A stretch of DNA of 21,821 bases from an uncultured Ruminococcus sp. (GCA_902783705.1 CACZSA010000277.1:1-21821), one strand, 5' to 3'. Counted from the first letter of the stretch, positions 13,219-21,449 are shown. Notes: generated by a model from the sequence alone, not told the origin. Translations and numbers: made by a program.

Positions 13219-14241
13219 ATGAAACGCTTTGAAATCAACGAAAACGACGCGGGCCAGCGGCTCGACAAATTCACGGCGAAGGTCACGTCGGGAATGCCGA
13301 AATCCCTCCTCTATAAGTACATCCGGCAGAAGCGGATCAAGGTGAACCGCGCCCGCGCCCACGAGGGGGACATCCTCTCCCCGGGCGACGTCGTCGAGAT
13401 GTACGTCCCTGACGAGTTCTTCGGAGAGGGGAAGGGGACGGCGGACTATTCGAAATCGAAGATTGTCCCGGCGGTCGTATACGAAGACGAAGACATCCTG
13501 CTCTGCGACAAGCGGCCCGGGGTGCTCGTGCATCTCGGGGACGAGGGGGATCCGAACCGCGCCGAGGCCGCCGAGCGGGAGACGCTGATCTACGCGCTGA
13601 CGGCAATGCTCTATAACCGCGGGGAATATGATCCCGCGGCGGAGAATTCGTTCGCGCCTGCCCTCTGCAACCGCATCGACCGCAACACAGGCGGCATCGT
13701 GATCCTTGCCAAAAACGCGAAGACCCTGCGCGCGGTGAACGAGGCCATCCGCGAGGACCGTGTCACCAAGCGCTACCTCTGCGCCGCGCACGGCAGGATC
13801 ACGGGAACCGCGACGCTCCGGGGATGGCACCGGAAGAACCACCGCACGAACACCGTCGAGGTGACGGACGCGCCGCTCCCGGGCTCAAAGGAGATCATCA
13901 CAAAGGTGAAGCCCCTCGCGTACAATACGGCGGAGGACCTGACGCTCTGCGAGGTGACGCTCGTGACCGGACGGACGCATCAGATCCGCGCGCATCTCGC
14001 AGCCATCGGGCATCCGCTCCTCGGGGAGGGGAAGTATGCGAAGAACGCCGCCGACCGGAAGCGGGGCTACGATTCGCAGGCCCTCTATTCATGCGCCGTT
14101 TCGTTCGTTTTTCCGCCCGAGGAGGCGCTTTCCCGCCTGAACGGACGCGTCTTTGCGGTCGATCCCGGGAATATCGGATTCCTCTCCCTCTTCCCGGAAT
14201 TCGATTTCCGACGGCATTTCGGTGAAAAAGCGGAGAAATAG
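13219..14241 (+). CDS. RluA family pseudouridine synthase
   Basis: Converts a uridine of rRNA or tRNA to pseudouridine. The 340-residue protein starts with an S4-type RNA-binding region (about 1-65: AGQRLDKF, LLYKYIRQKRIKVN), followed by the catalytic domain. NRIDRNTGG holds the catalytic Asp154; the usual HRLDxxTSG has Asn in place of His, as in some Firmicute members. KRYLCAAHG and TGRTHQIRAHLAAIGHPLLGE are further family landmarks. The ATG at 13219 has AGGA 6 bases upstream; a TTG at 13204 would lie inside the upp terminator and is rejected. The modified position (RluC, RluD or RluA type) cannot be decided. Confidence 0.9.
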   Translation: MKRFEINENDAGQRLDKFTAKVTSGMPKSLLYKYIRQKRIKVNRARAHEGDILSPGDVVEMYVPDEFFGEGKGTADYSKSKIVPAVVYEDEDILLCDKRPGVLVHLGDEGDPNRAEAAERETLIYALTAMLYNRGEYDPAAENSFAPALCNRIDRNTGGIVILAKNAKTLRAVNEAIREDRVTKRYLCAAHGRITGTATLRGWHRKNHRTNTVEVTDAPLPGSKEIITKVKPLAYNTAEDLTLCEVTLVTGRTHQIRAHLAAIGHPLLGEGKYAKNAADRKRGYDSQALYSCAVSFVFPPEEALSRLNGRVFAVDPGNIGFLSLFPEFDFRRHFGEKAEK

Positions 14242-14262
14242 CGCAATATTTTGTTGTGTTTT

Positions 14263-14293
14263 GCGTGGATATTTACAAATAACGCTTGTTTTT
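14263..14293 (+). terminator. Weak AT-rich terminator-like hairpin after the pseudouridine synthase gene
   Basis: GCGT (14263-14266) and ACGC (14282-14285) flank TATT and AATA with a small loop and a 3-base bulge, followed by TTGTTTTT. The T-run overlaps the -35 box of the rnf promoter. The stem is weak. Confidence 0.3.
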
Positions 14294-14314
14294 CGCGTGA
14301 ATGTCGGCTATAAT
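14286..14314 (+). promoter_or_regulatory. Promoter of the rnf operon
   Basis: TATAAT (-10, 14309-14314) with a weak -35 TTGTTT (14286-14291) at 17 bases. The predicted leader is about 95 bases and contains a small hairpin (CATGCC, CCC, GGCATG; 14370-14384). No Rex-type operator is seen. Confidence 0.6.
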
Positions 14315-14414
14315 TGTGATAATCGGGCAGAAATGCGGTCTCATCCCCCGTCATCCGCCCGCGAAGGACCATGCCCCCGGCATGATTTCAGAGACACAGA
14401 AGAGGTGATCCCTT

Positions 14415-15758
14415 TTGGCATATACTTTCAGCGGCGGTATCCATGTCGAGGAGTACAAGAATACGCGGAAATGCCGCATTGAGACCCTCCCGCCGCCCAA
14501 AACGGTGACGATCCCCCTGTCCCAGCACATCGGCGCGCCCGCCGTCGCCACGGTCATCCCCGGCGAGGAGGTGACCGTCGGTCAGAAGATCGGGGACGTC
14601 CCGGAGGAAATGCTCGGCTGCCCCGTGCATTCGAGCGTCTCCGGCACGGTGAAGGAGATCGTGAAGAAGACCCTTCCGTCCGGCGCCGTCGTCGACCACG
14701 TCGTCATTGAGAACGACATGAAGGACACGCCCTGTCCGGACATGAAGCCGACCGAGAAAAAGCTCGCGGACGTCTCGACGGAGGAGATCGTCTCCGTCAT
14801 CCGCGAGGCCGGGATTGTCGGCATGGGCGGCGCGGCCTTCCCGACGTACGCGAAGATCAATTCCGCCCTCGGCAAGGTCGACCGCATCATCATCAACTGC
14901 GCGGAGTGCGAGCCCTTCATCACGGCAAACCATCGCCTCCTGCTCGAGCATCCCGCCTCGGTCATCAACGGGGTGAAGATCCTCCTCAAGGCCCTCGGGG
15001 TCCACACCGCGTGGATCGCCGTCGAGGACAACAAGCAGGATGCGATCGAAAAGCTCGAGGAGCTGACCGAGGACAGCCGCATGATCACGGTCAAGGTCAT
15101 GAAGACCAAGTACCCGCAGGGCGACGAACGCCAGCTCATCTACGCGCTCACCGGACAGGAGATCCCCACGGGCAAGCTCCCGGCGGACGTCGGCTGCGTC
15201 ATCTTCAACGCCGAGACCTGCGCGGCGGTCTACAAGGCCTTCGCGAACGGCACCCCGTCGATCTCGCGCGTCGTGACGGTGGACGGCGACTGCGTGCGCA
15301 GGCCGAAGAATCTGCTGGTCCCCGTCGGCACGCCGGTCGGCGATCTCGTCGAGTTCTGCGGCGGCCTCTCCAAGGAGCCGTACAAGCTCGTGAACGGCGG
15401 CCCGATGATGGGCGCGGCCCAGTGGGACACCGAAATGCCCGTGACCAAATCCACGAGCGCGGTCCTGCTCTTCTCCGAGAAATTCGGCAAAAAGAACGTG
15501 AAGGTCCCGACCTGCATCCACTGCGGACGGTGCGTGAACCACTGCCCGATGCACCTCATGCCCATGTACATCGCCCAGTTCTCGAAGATCGGCGATTGGG
15601 GGCGTGCGGAGGAATACGGCGCGATGAACTGCGTCGAGTGCGGGTCCTGCTCCTATAACTGCCCCGGCGGGGTGGAGATCGTGCAGCATATCCGCGTGGC
15701 CAAAGCCGCGATCAAGACGGAAAAAGCGCGCATCGCCTCCCTGAATGCGCAGAAATGA
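14415..15758 (+). CDS. rnfC: Rnf complex subunit C (NADH-side, two 4Fe-4S clusters)
   Basis: Peripheral cytoplasmic subunit of the ferredoxin:NAD+ oxidoreductase. It carries the NAD(H)/FMN site and passes electrons through two 4Fe-4S clusters. The 447-residue protein shows the N-terminal beta-barrel region (FSGGIHVEEYKN, then PGEEVTVGQKIG) and the complex-I 51-kDa-like domain (GIVGMGGAAFPTYAK; INCAECEPF). Two ferredoxin motifs follow: C367, C370, C373, C377 and C406, C409, C412, C416. The start is TTG at 14415, with GAGGTG 7 bases upstream; no ATG nearby has a ribosome binding site. It is the first gene of rnfCDGEAB and its stop overlaps a possible rnfD start. Confidence 0.94.
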   Translation: MAYTFSGGIHVEEYKNTRKCRIETLPPPKTVTIPLSQHIGAPAVATVIPGEEVTVGQKIGDVPEEMLGCPVHSSVSGTVKEIVKKTLPSGAVVDHVVIENDMKDTPCPDMKPTEKKLADVSTEEIVSVIREAGIVGMGGAAFPTYAKINSALGKVDRIIINCAECEPFITANHRLLLEHPASVINGVKILLKALGVHTAWIAVEDNKQDAIEKLEELTEDSRMITVKVMKTKYPQGDERQLIYALTGQEIPTGKLPADVGCVIFNAETCAAVYKAFANGTPSISRVVTVDGDCVRRPKNLLVPVGTPVGDLVEFCGGLSKEPYKLVNGGPMMGAAQWDTEMPVTKSTSAVLLFSEKFGKKNVKVPTCIHCGRCVNHCPMHLMPMYIAQFSKIGDWGRAEEYGAMNCVECGSCSYNCPGGVEIVQHIRVAKAAIKTEKARIASLNAQK

Positions 15759-15778
15759 CGACAACACGAGGTTTCGAT

Positions 15779-16837
15779 ATGGATAATCAGGAAAAGCTCC
15801 CGGAGGAGGGAACACGGCGGCATAAAACGCCGAAGACCTACTCCATGCCCTCCTTTCTGACGGTTTCCCCCTCGCCCCACATCCGGAGCGCGGACTCGAC
15901 GACGACCGTCATGCTCAACGTGCTGATCGCGCTCTGCCCGGCGTTCCTCTGGGGTATCTACGTATTCGGGATCCGCGCGCTGGTCCTCGTCTTGATCTCC
16001 GTCGTGTCCTGCGTGGTATGGGAAGCGGCGGCCCAGTTCCTGCTCAAGCGTCCCGTGACGGTCGGCGATCTCTCCGCCGCGGTGACGGGCATGCTGCTCG
16101 GCATGAATCTCCCGGTGACGGCGCCGCTCTGGATGCCCGTCGTCGGCGGATTCTTCGCGATCGTGATCGTCAAGCAGCTCTTCGGCGGCATCGGCAAGAA
16201 CTTCGTCAATCCCGCCCTCGCCGCGCGCGTGTTCCTGTTCTCGTGGGCATCCTCGATGAGCCTGTTCCCGGCGGTCGGCGAGAAGGTCACCTCCCTTGCC
16301 GTCAATCTCGCGGACACGGACGTCGTCGCCGGCGCCACGCCTCTCGCAGCCCTGAAGACCGGCGCGCTCCCGGAGACCAATCTCTTCGGCATGATCGTCG
16401 GCAACATGAGCGGCTGCATCGGCGAGGTCTCCTCCCTCCTGCTCGTGGCGGGCGGCGTGTACCTGCTCGTGCAGAAGGTCATCACCTGGCAGATCCCCGT
16501 CGCCTACATCGGAACGGTCGCGCTCCTCACCCTCCTGTTCCCGCAGTCGAACGGAATTGCATACGAATTCATGCTCTACGAGATCTTCTCGGGCGGTCTG
16601 CTGCTCGGTGCGATCTTCATGGCGACGGACTATTCGACCTCGCCCGTGACGCCCGTCGGACGCCTGATCTTCGGCGTGGGATGCGGCGCGATCACGGTGC
16701 TGATCCGCTATTTCGGCGCGTACCCGGAGGGCGTGTCCTTCTCCATCCTCATTATGAACCTGCTTGTGTGGTACATCGATAAGGTGACCATGCCCCGCCG
16801 TTTTGGAGGTAAAACGAATGGCAAATCTGAACGATAA
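15779..16837 (+). CDS. rnfD: Rnf complex subunit D (covalent FMN, membrane)
   Basis: Integral membrane subunit, homologous to NqrB, in the ion-translocating path of Rnf. The product is 352 residues with about nine to ten hydrophobic segments. Landmarks are SPSPHIRS near residue 32, GGIGKNFVNPALAAR (136-150) and the flavinylation motif AGAT with Thr187 (usually SGAT), followed by PLAALKTG. Start choice: the ATG at 15779 has GAGGT 6 bases upstream. An ATG at 15755 overlaps the rnfC stop as ATGA but has no good ribosome binding site, and would add eight residues. The C-terminus overlaps rnfG by 20 bases, so translation is coupled. Confidence 0.92.
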   Translation: MDNQEKLPEEGTRRHKTPKTYSMPSFLTVSPSPHIRSADSTTTVMLNVLIALCPAFLWGIYVFGIRALVLVLISVVSCVVWEAAAQFLLKRPVTVGDLSAAVTGMLLGMNLPVTAPLWMPVVGGFFAIVIVKQLFGGIGKNFVNPALAARVFLFSWASSMSLFPAVGEKVTSLAVNLADTDVVAGATPLAALKTGALPETNLFGMIVGNMSGCIGEVSSLLLVAGGVYLLVQKVITWQIPVAYIGTVALLTLLFPQSNGIAYEFMLYEIFSGGLLLGAIFMATDYSTSPVTPVGRLIFGVGCGAITVLIRYFGAYPEGVSFSILIMNLLVWYIDKVTMPRRFGGKTNGKSER

Positions 16838-18977
16838 AAACGAACGTCCCGGTGAGGCGGACGGCTCGTGGAGCATCGATCTGAAATTCGATGATCCCTC
16901 GCCCGCCGAGCAGACGGCGAAAAAGCCCGCCGATCCCGTGCCGGACGACGTCTTCGCTTTCGATATTCCCGAGGTGATCCCCGAGACCCCTGCGGTCCCC
17001 GCGACGCCTCCGAAAAAGCCCGAGGCAGAACAGCCTGCGACCGCGGAACCGAAGAAACCCGAGCCGAAGCCGGAGAAAAAATCCGAGCCGAAGAAGCCTG
17101 AGCCGAAGCCGGAGAAAGAATCCGAGCCGAAAAAGCCCGAGCCGAAGCCGGAGAAGAAGCCCGAGACGAAGGCCGAACCTATCCGGGCGGAGGAAGGTCG
17201 CGCGGTCGACGATTTTCTCGCGGCGTTTGCCCCGGTGAAGGACGAGGAACCGAAGCCGGAAGGGAATACCAAGGGCGGCGACGACGTGCTCGCGGAGATC
17301 TCCGCCATGGAACCCGTGACCGACACCCGGGTCCTGTTCGACACGATCGACGAACCGGAGACGCCCGCCGGAGATGAATCCGGAAAGCCCGCACCGGAGA
17401 GAGACGAGCGGCCCGCGAAGGAGAAGACCTCCCGCGCCTCATCGATCCTCGCCGGACTGGCGGCAAAGCGGAACCGTGAACCGGCGGTCGTGAAGCCGCG
17501 CGAGAAGAAGACCGTCGATGAGAGCTCGAAGAGCTACCTCGTGCGCACGGTGGCAGTCCTTACGGGGATCTGTGCGGGCGTGGCCCTGCTTCTCGCGGTC
17601 ATCCACGGCGCGACACAGAGCGTGATTGCCCAGAACATCGAGCGCGAAAAGAATGAAGCGATCCTCGCGGTCTTCCCGGAGGGGAACGATATCCGCGAAT
17701 ATACGGCGGACGACGGCGAAACGGTGTATGTCGTCCTGCGCGACAACGTGATCGTCGGCTACTGCGTCAACGCGGTCGGCTCCGGCTACATCGGCGACAT
17801 CTCCATGATGGTCGGCCTCAATTCGGAGCATGCGGTGAACGGCATCCGCATCGTCGACATTCAGGAGACCCCCGGCACGGGCACCCGCGTCCAGAGCGAG
17901 AGCTTCCTCTCCCGCTTCAAGGGCGTGCGCGACCCGGTGACGATCGGCGAGAACATCGACGGCATCACCGGCGCGACCTTCTCCTCGCGCGCGATCGCAC
18001 AGGGCGTGAATCAGGCGCTCGAGGTCCCCGTCGACCTGAATGACGCGGCAAGATCCCTCGGCGCATCCCTCGCGTCCCTCGATTTCATTATGGCCCAGCC
18101 GGAGAACACCGACAACGGCGACGAGCCGCTCCGCATCGTCGACGCGCATGAAGCTGAGAACGAAGAGCAGGCCGCCGAAGAGGAGCCGACCGAAACGCTC
18201 CCGAAGACTGTCGAAGAGCCTGTGACCGAAACAACCGAACCGGAAGAGCCCGGGACCGAAGCGTCTGAGAACGAAGTACCGGCGGAGGAAGAACCGGAGA
18301 CGGAAGCGCCTGCGGAGGAGACTCCCGTCGAGGAGCCCGCTCCCGAGGACGAGGAACCCGCGCCGGAGGTTGAGACACCTCAGCCGACCCATCCCGAACC
18401 TGTTCAGCCTGAACCGGAGCAGCCCGAGCCGACACAGCCTGCACAGCCCGAGCCGACCCAGCCCGAGCCCGCACAGCCCACGCAGCCCGAACCGACGCAG
18501 ACTGTGACACCCGAGCCGGAACAGCCCGCCCAGACATGGACGCCGGAACCCGAGCAGCCCGCCCAGACGTGGACGCCCGAACCGGAGCAGCCCGCCCAGA
18601 CATGGACGCCCGAGCCGGAGCAGCCCGCCCAGACGTGGACACCGGAACCCGAACAGCCCGCGCAGACATGGACGCCCGAACCGGAGCAGCCTGCCCAGAC
18701 GTGGACACCCGAACCGGAACAGCCCGCGCAGACATGGACGCCTGAGCCCGAGACCCCGGTCGTGACGGAACCGGAGCCGGAACCCTATGTGGAACCGGAG
18801 CCCGTCGAGGAGGAGCCTGAAGTCCAGCCCGAGACGCCTGACGTCCCGGATGTGACGGAGATCACCGAACCCGAAGAGGAGATCCCCGGCGGCAGTATCC
18901 TGATTACCGAACCCGAACCTGAACCCGAAGAAACCGAGGCTCCCGTGAAGCCCGGCGGATGGGTCTTCGGGCCGTGA
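16818..18977 (+). CDS. rnfG: Rnf complex subunit G with giant repeat-bearing extensions
   Basis: Single-pass subunit that carries a covalent FMN outside the membrane. The 719-residue product is over three times the usual length. Residues 1 to about 236 are a Pro/Glu/Lys-rich, probably disordered cytoplasmic region with three 13-residue repeats (77-115). A membrane helix follows (about 239-262), preceded by Arg/Lys, so N-in. The FMN domain spans about 263-410, with flavinylation motif TGAT (384-387, Thr387). Residues 411-719 form a Pro/Glu/Thr/Gln-rich extracytoplasmic tail with seven identical 11-residue repeats (564-640) and no LPxTG anchor. GGAGGT (16805-16810) fixes the ATG at 16818. The conserved core is intact, so the subunit should work; the role of the extensions is unknown. 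Confidence 0.92.
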   Translation: MANLNDKNERPGEADGSWSIDLKFDDPSPAEQTAKKPADPVPDDVFAFDIPEVIPETPAVPATPPKKPEAEQPATAEPKKPEPKPEKKSEPKKPEPKPEKESEPKKPEPKPEKKPETKAEPIRAEEGRAVDDFLAAFAPVKDEEPKPEGNTKGGDDVLAEISAMEPVTDTRVLFDTIDEPETPAGDESGKPAPERDERPAKEKTSRASSILAGLAAKRNREPAVVKPREKKTVDESSKSYLVRTVAVLTGICAGVALLLAVIHGATQSVIAQNIEREKNEAILAVFPEGNDIREYTADDGETVYVVLRDNVIVGYCVNAVGSGYIGDISMMVGLNSEHAVNGIRIVDIQETPGTGTRVQSESFLSRFKGVRDPVTIGENIDGITGATFSSRAIAQGVNQALEVPVDLNDAARSLGASLASLDFIMAQPENTDNGDEPLRIVDAHEAENEEQAAEEEPTETLPKTVEEPVTETTEPEEPGTEASENEVPAEEEPETEAPAEETPVEEPAPEDEEPAPEVETPQPTHPEPVQPEPEQPEPTQPAQPEPTQPEPAQPTQPEPTQTVTPEPEQPAQTWTPEPEQPAQTWTPEPEQPAQTWTPEPEQPAQTWTPEPEQPAQTWTPEPEQPAQTWTPEPEQPAQTWTPEPETPVVTEPEPEPYVEPEPVEEEPEVQPETPDVPDVTEITEPEEEIPGGSILITEPEPEPEETEAPVKPGGWVFGP
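17046..17162 (+). repeat. Three 39-bp in-frame repeats in the RnfG N-terminal region
   Basis: Three adjacent units encode EPKKPEPKPEKKS-type 13-residue repeats, varying only at the last two residues (KS, ES, KP). They give RnfG a highly charged Lys/Glu/Pro stretch on the cytoplasmic side. Confidence 0.85.
18507..18737 (+). repeat. Seven 33-bp in-frame tandem repeats in the RnfG tail
   Basis: Seven units encode TPEPEQPAQTW without a single amino-acid change (residues 564-640). Eight of the eleven codons vary at the third base. The Thr codon before each Trp alternates ACA, ACG, ACA, ACG, ACA, ACG, ACA. An eighth, degenerate unit starts at 18738 (TPEPET). Looser Pro-Glu-Gln-Thr repeats precede the array from about 18380. 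Confidence 0.97.
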
Positions 18978-18992
18978 GGAGCGTGAGCGGAT

Positions 18993-19823
18993 ATGAAAAA
19001 ATCGATTTCCGGCATTTTCAAGGAAGGGATCCTGACGAACAACCCGACGTTTGTTCAGCTTCTCGGCATGTGCCCGACCCTTGCGACGACCACGTCGGTG
19101 GTAAACGCCCTCGGGATGGGCGCGGCGGTCATCGTGGTGCTCGCCTTCTCGAACCTCTTCATTTCGCTCCTGCGCCGAATCATTCCGAAGCAGGTGCGCA
19201 TTGCATCCTACATTGTCATTATTTCCGGCTTCGTGACCGCCGTGGAGCTCCTCATCAAGGCGTATTTCCCGGCGATCAACAAGGCCCTCGGCCTCTTCAT
19301 CCCGCTGATCGTCGTCAACTGTATCATCCTCGCGCGCGCGGAGGCGTTCGCCTCGAAGAACGGACCGCTTGAGTCCTTCTGCGACGGCATCGCGACGGGC
19401 ATCGGCTTCACGCTGGCGCTCACCTGCATCGCCTTCGTCCGCGAGCTGATCGGGACGGGCGCGCTCTTCGCGGCGGCGGACGGCTCGGGCGGCGTGCAGA
19501 TCCTCGGCGCATGGTACAAGCCCGCGTCGATCTTCCTCATGCCGACGGGCGCGTTCCTGACGCTCGGCTGCCTGATCGCGCTGGTGCAGAAGATCCAGTA
19601 TTCCTCCGAGGAACGCGCGAGACGGAAGAAGATCGAGCTCGACGCGATCGACGGCGGATTCCACGAGACCCTGATGCGCGATCCCGATACCGGCAAGATC
19701 GTGCGCCGTCCGGCAGTCGCCGAAGGACCCGGGCCGGAACAGACCGCAGCGGAAGAGCCCGCGGCACCGGAGACGGAGAACACGCCGGAGCCCGCGGCGG
19801 AGCAGGGAAAGGAGGACGCGTGA
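18993..19823 (+). CDS. rnfE: Rnf complex subunit E (membrane) with acidic C-terminal tail
   Basis: Integral membrane subunit homologous to NqrD. It pairs with RnfA to hold an intramembrane iron-sulfur centre. Six hydrophobic segments lie in residues 1-200. The cluster cysteines expected from NqrD/NqrE are C27 (LLGMCPTLA) and C110 (VVNCIIL). The 276-residue length exceeds the usual 200-230 because residues 201-276 form a charged tail, ending in an Ala/Glu/Pro-rich stretch. The ATG at 18993 lies 15 bases after the rnfG stop, with GAGGAG overlapping that stop. Its stop is one base before the rnfA start. Confidence 0.94.
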   Translation: MKKSISGIFKEGILTNNPTFVQLLGMCPTLATTTSVVNALGMGAAVIVVLAFSNLFISLLRRIIPKQVRIASYIVIISGFVTAVELLIKAYFPAINKALGLFIPLIVVNCIILARAEAFASKNGPLESFCDGIATGIGFTLALTCIAFVRELIGTGALFAAADGSGGVQILGAWYKPASIFLMPTGAFLTLGCLIALVQKIQYSSEERARRKKIELDAIDGGFHETLMRDPDTGKIVRRPAVAEGPGPEQTAAEEPAAPETENTPEPAAEQGKEDA

Positions 19824-19824
19824 G

Positions 19825-20403
19825 ATGAGCAATATCTTCATGATTATGTTCACGGCGATCCTCACCCAGAACTTCATCTTCTCCCGTTTCTACGGGTGCT
19901 GCCCGTTCCTCGGCGTGTCGGACAAACCGTCCACCGCGCTCGGCATGGGCATGGCGGTGACGTTCGTCATGACGCTGTCCTCCGCCGCGACCTACGCGGT
20001 GTACTACTACCTCCTTGTGCCGTTCGGCCTGGAGTATTTCAAGACCATCGCCTTCATCCTCGTCATCGCGACGCTCGTGCAGTTCATTGAGATGTTCCTG
20101 CGCAAATTCGTCCCGGTGCTCTATTCCGCCCTCGGCATCTATCTGCCGCTCATCACCACCAACTGCGCGGTGCTCGGCGCGGCGCTCGTCAACATCGAGG
20201 AAGGGTACTCCTTCATCGAAAGCGTCGTCTTCGGCTGTTCCGCCGCGCTCGGCTTCACGCTGGCGATCTGCATCTTCGCGGGCGTGCGCGAGCGTCTGAA
20301 CTTTGCCGATCCGCCGAAGGCCTTCCGCGGATTCCCGCTCCTGCTGATTTCCGCCGGGCTCGCGGCCATGGCGTTCTCCGGTTTTTCCGGAATGAGATTC
20401 TGA
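19825..20403 (+). CDS. rnfA: Rnf complex subunit A (membrane)
   Basis: Integral membrane subunit homologous to NqrE and inverted-topology partner of RnfE. The 192-residue protein has normal length and six hydrophobic segments. Candidate iron-sulfur ligands are C25 or C26 in YGCCPFLGVS and C114 in TTNCAVLGAA. The ribosome binding site AAGGAGG lies inside the end of rnfE, and the ATG follows the rnfE stop by one base, indicating tight translational coupling. It has no extension, unlike RnfG and RnfE. Confidence 0.95.
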   Translation: MSNIFMIMFTAILTQNFIFSRFYGCCPFLGVSDKPSTALGMGMAVTFVMTLSSAATYAVYYYLLVPFGLEYFKTIAFILVIATLVQFIEMFLRKFVPVLYSALGIYLPLITTNCAVLGAALVNIEEGYSFIESVVFGCSAALGFTLAICIFAGVRERLNFADPPKAFRGFPLLLISAGLAAMAFSGFSGMRF

Positions 20404-20419
20404 TAAGGGGGAGATCAAG

Positions 20420-21280
20420 ATGGGCAACATCTTCATCCCGGTTCTGATATTCATCGGCCTCGGCGTGCTCATGGGGATTCTGCTTGCCGCGGCGTCCCGG
20501 ATCTTCGCGGTCCCGAAGAATGAGAAGGCGGAAGCGATCGCCGAATGTCTTCCGGGCGCGAACTGCGGCGGATGCGGCTATTCCGGATGCGCGGCGCTCG
20601 CGGAGGCGGTCTCCAAGGGCGAGGCCAAGGTCAACGCCTGCACCGTCGGAGGCGCGGAGGTTGCCGCAAAGGTCGCGGAGATCATGGGCGTGGAGGCGGC
20701 TCCCACCGTGCGGATGCGCGCGCAGGTCATGTGCTCCGGCACGAGCGAGTACGCAAAGAAGAAGTACATCTACGACGGCGTCCCGGACTGCATCGCGGCG
20801 TCCCGGATCGGCGGCGGCGACAAGCTCTGCAAGAACGGCTGCATCGGCCTCGGCACCTGCGTGAAATCCTGTCCGTTCGAGGCGATCTCGGTCGTGCAGG
20901 GCGTCGCGGTGGTCGACTATAAGAAGTGCCGCGGATGCGGCGTCTGCGTAGCGGCCTGCCCGAAGAGCATCATCCGCCTGATCCCCTTCGACGCGAAGCA
21001 CTGGGTCGGCTGCATGTCCGTGGACGACGGCAAGAACACCCGCAAGGTCTGCGACGTCGGCTGCATCTCCTGCAAGCTCTGCCAGAAGAACTGCCCCGAA
21101 GGCGCGATCGTCGTCGACAGCTTCGTCGCACACATCGATTACGCGAAGTGCACGGGCTGCGACAAGTGCGTGGAGAAATGTCCGCGGCACATCATCTGGT
21201 CCGGCGAGCGGCAGGGCGAATACGGCCTGGTCATCAAGCGCGTCACGCCTGAGAAGGATGGAAAATCCAAAGCATCGTAA
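20420..21280 (+). CDS. rnfB: Rnf complex subunit B (ferredoxin-side, polyferredoxin)
   Basis: Entry point for electrons from reduced ferredoxin. The 286-residue protein has an N-terminal membrane anchor (about 4-26) and a Fe-S domain with C43, C49, C52 and C57 (PGANCGGCGYSGC). Four further cysteine groups follow: C137/C141/C147/C151, C170/C173/C176/C180, C215/C218/C221/C225 and C244/C247/C250/C254. This suggests about five 4Fe-4S clusters, as in clostridial RnfB. AAGGGGGAG precedes the ATG at 20420. It is the last gene of the operon and is followed by a strong terminator. Confidence 0.95.
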   Translation: MGNIFIPVLIFIGLGVLMGILLAAASRIFAVPKNEKAEAIAECLPGANCGGCGYSGCAALAEAVSKGEAKVNACTVGGAEVAAKVAEIMGVEAAPTVRMRAQVMCSGTSEYAKKKYIYDGVPDCIAASRIGGGDKLCKNGCIGLGTCVKSCPFEAISVVQGVAVVDYKKCRGCGVCVAACPKSIIRLIPFDAKHWVGCMSVDDGKNTRKVCDVGCISCKLCQKNCPEGAIVVDSFVAHIDYAKCTGCDKCVEKCPRHIIWSGERQGEYGLVIKRVTPEKDGKSKAS

Positions 21281-21296
21281 ACCGAATTATCCCATC

Positions 21297-21337
21297 GGCG
21301 GGTCCCGTTCTGTGCGCGGACCCGTCTCTCTTTTTTT
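21297..21337 (+). terminator. Intrinsic terminator of the rnf operon
   Basis: GGCGGGTCC (21297-21305) pairs with GGACCCGTC (21318-21326), including one G-U pair, followed by TCTC and seven T (21331-21337). Confidence 0.93.
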
Positions 21338-21420
21338 GGATGTTCTGCACAATTGGAATGACGACAAGTTGGTGAAACCTCCAAATCGTACAAAAGCGGA
21401 GAAATTTCAATCAATTCCCC

Positions 21421-21449
21421 TTGAAAAAAACGGCGGATTCGTCTATGAT
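21421..21449 (+). promoter_or_regulatory. Promoter of the last oxidoreductase gene
   Basis: TTGAAA (-35, 21421-21426) and TATGAT (-10, 21444-21449) with a 17-base spacer. A hairpin (GAGAG, GTTTG, CTCTC; 21458-21472) would sit at the very 5' end of the transcript. The palindrome GAAATTTC (21401-21408) lies just upstream and could be an operator. Confidence 0.75.

Noticed and set aside
14242..14414. Rex (redox-sensing) operator upstream of rnfC
   Set aside because: The AT-rich stretch has TTGTG and TTACAAA pieces but no TTGTTAA-N4-TTAACAA-type inverted repeat.
16803..16817. A TTG start giving rnfG five extra residues
   Set aside because: This segment is itself the GGAGGT ribosome binding site for the ATG at 16818.
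18507..18737. CRISPR-like array or non-coding minisatellite
   Set aside because: The units are adjacent without spacers, exactly in frame, and vary only at synonymous sites inside rnfG.
17439..19877. A minus-strand open frame of 812 codons opposite rnfG and rnfE
   Set aside because: It is the complement of the Pro/Glu repeats and the membrane gene, with Arg/Leu/Gly-rich content and no start signal. The plus-strand frame has the conserved Rnf motifs.
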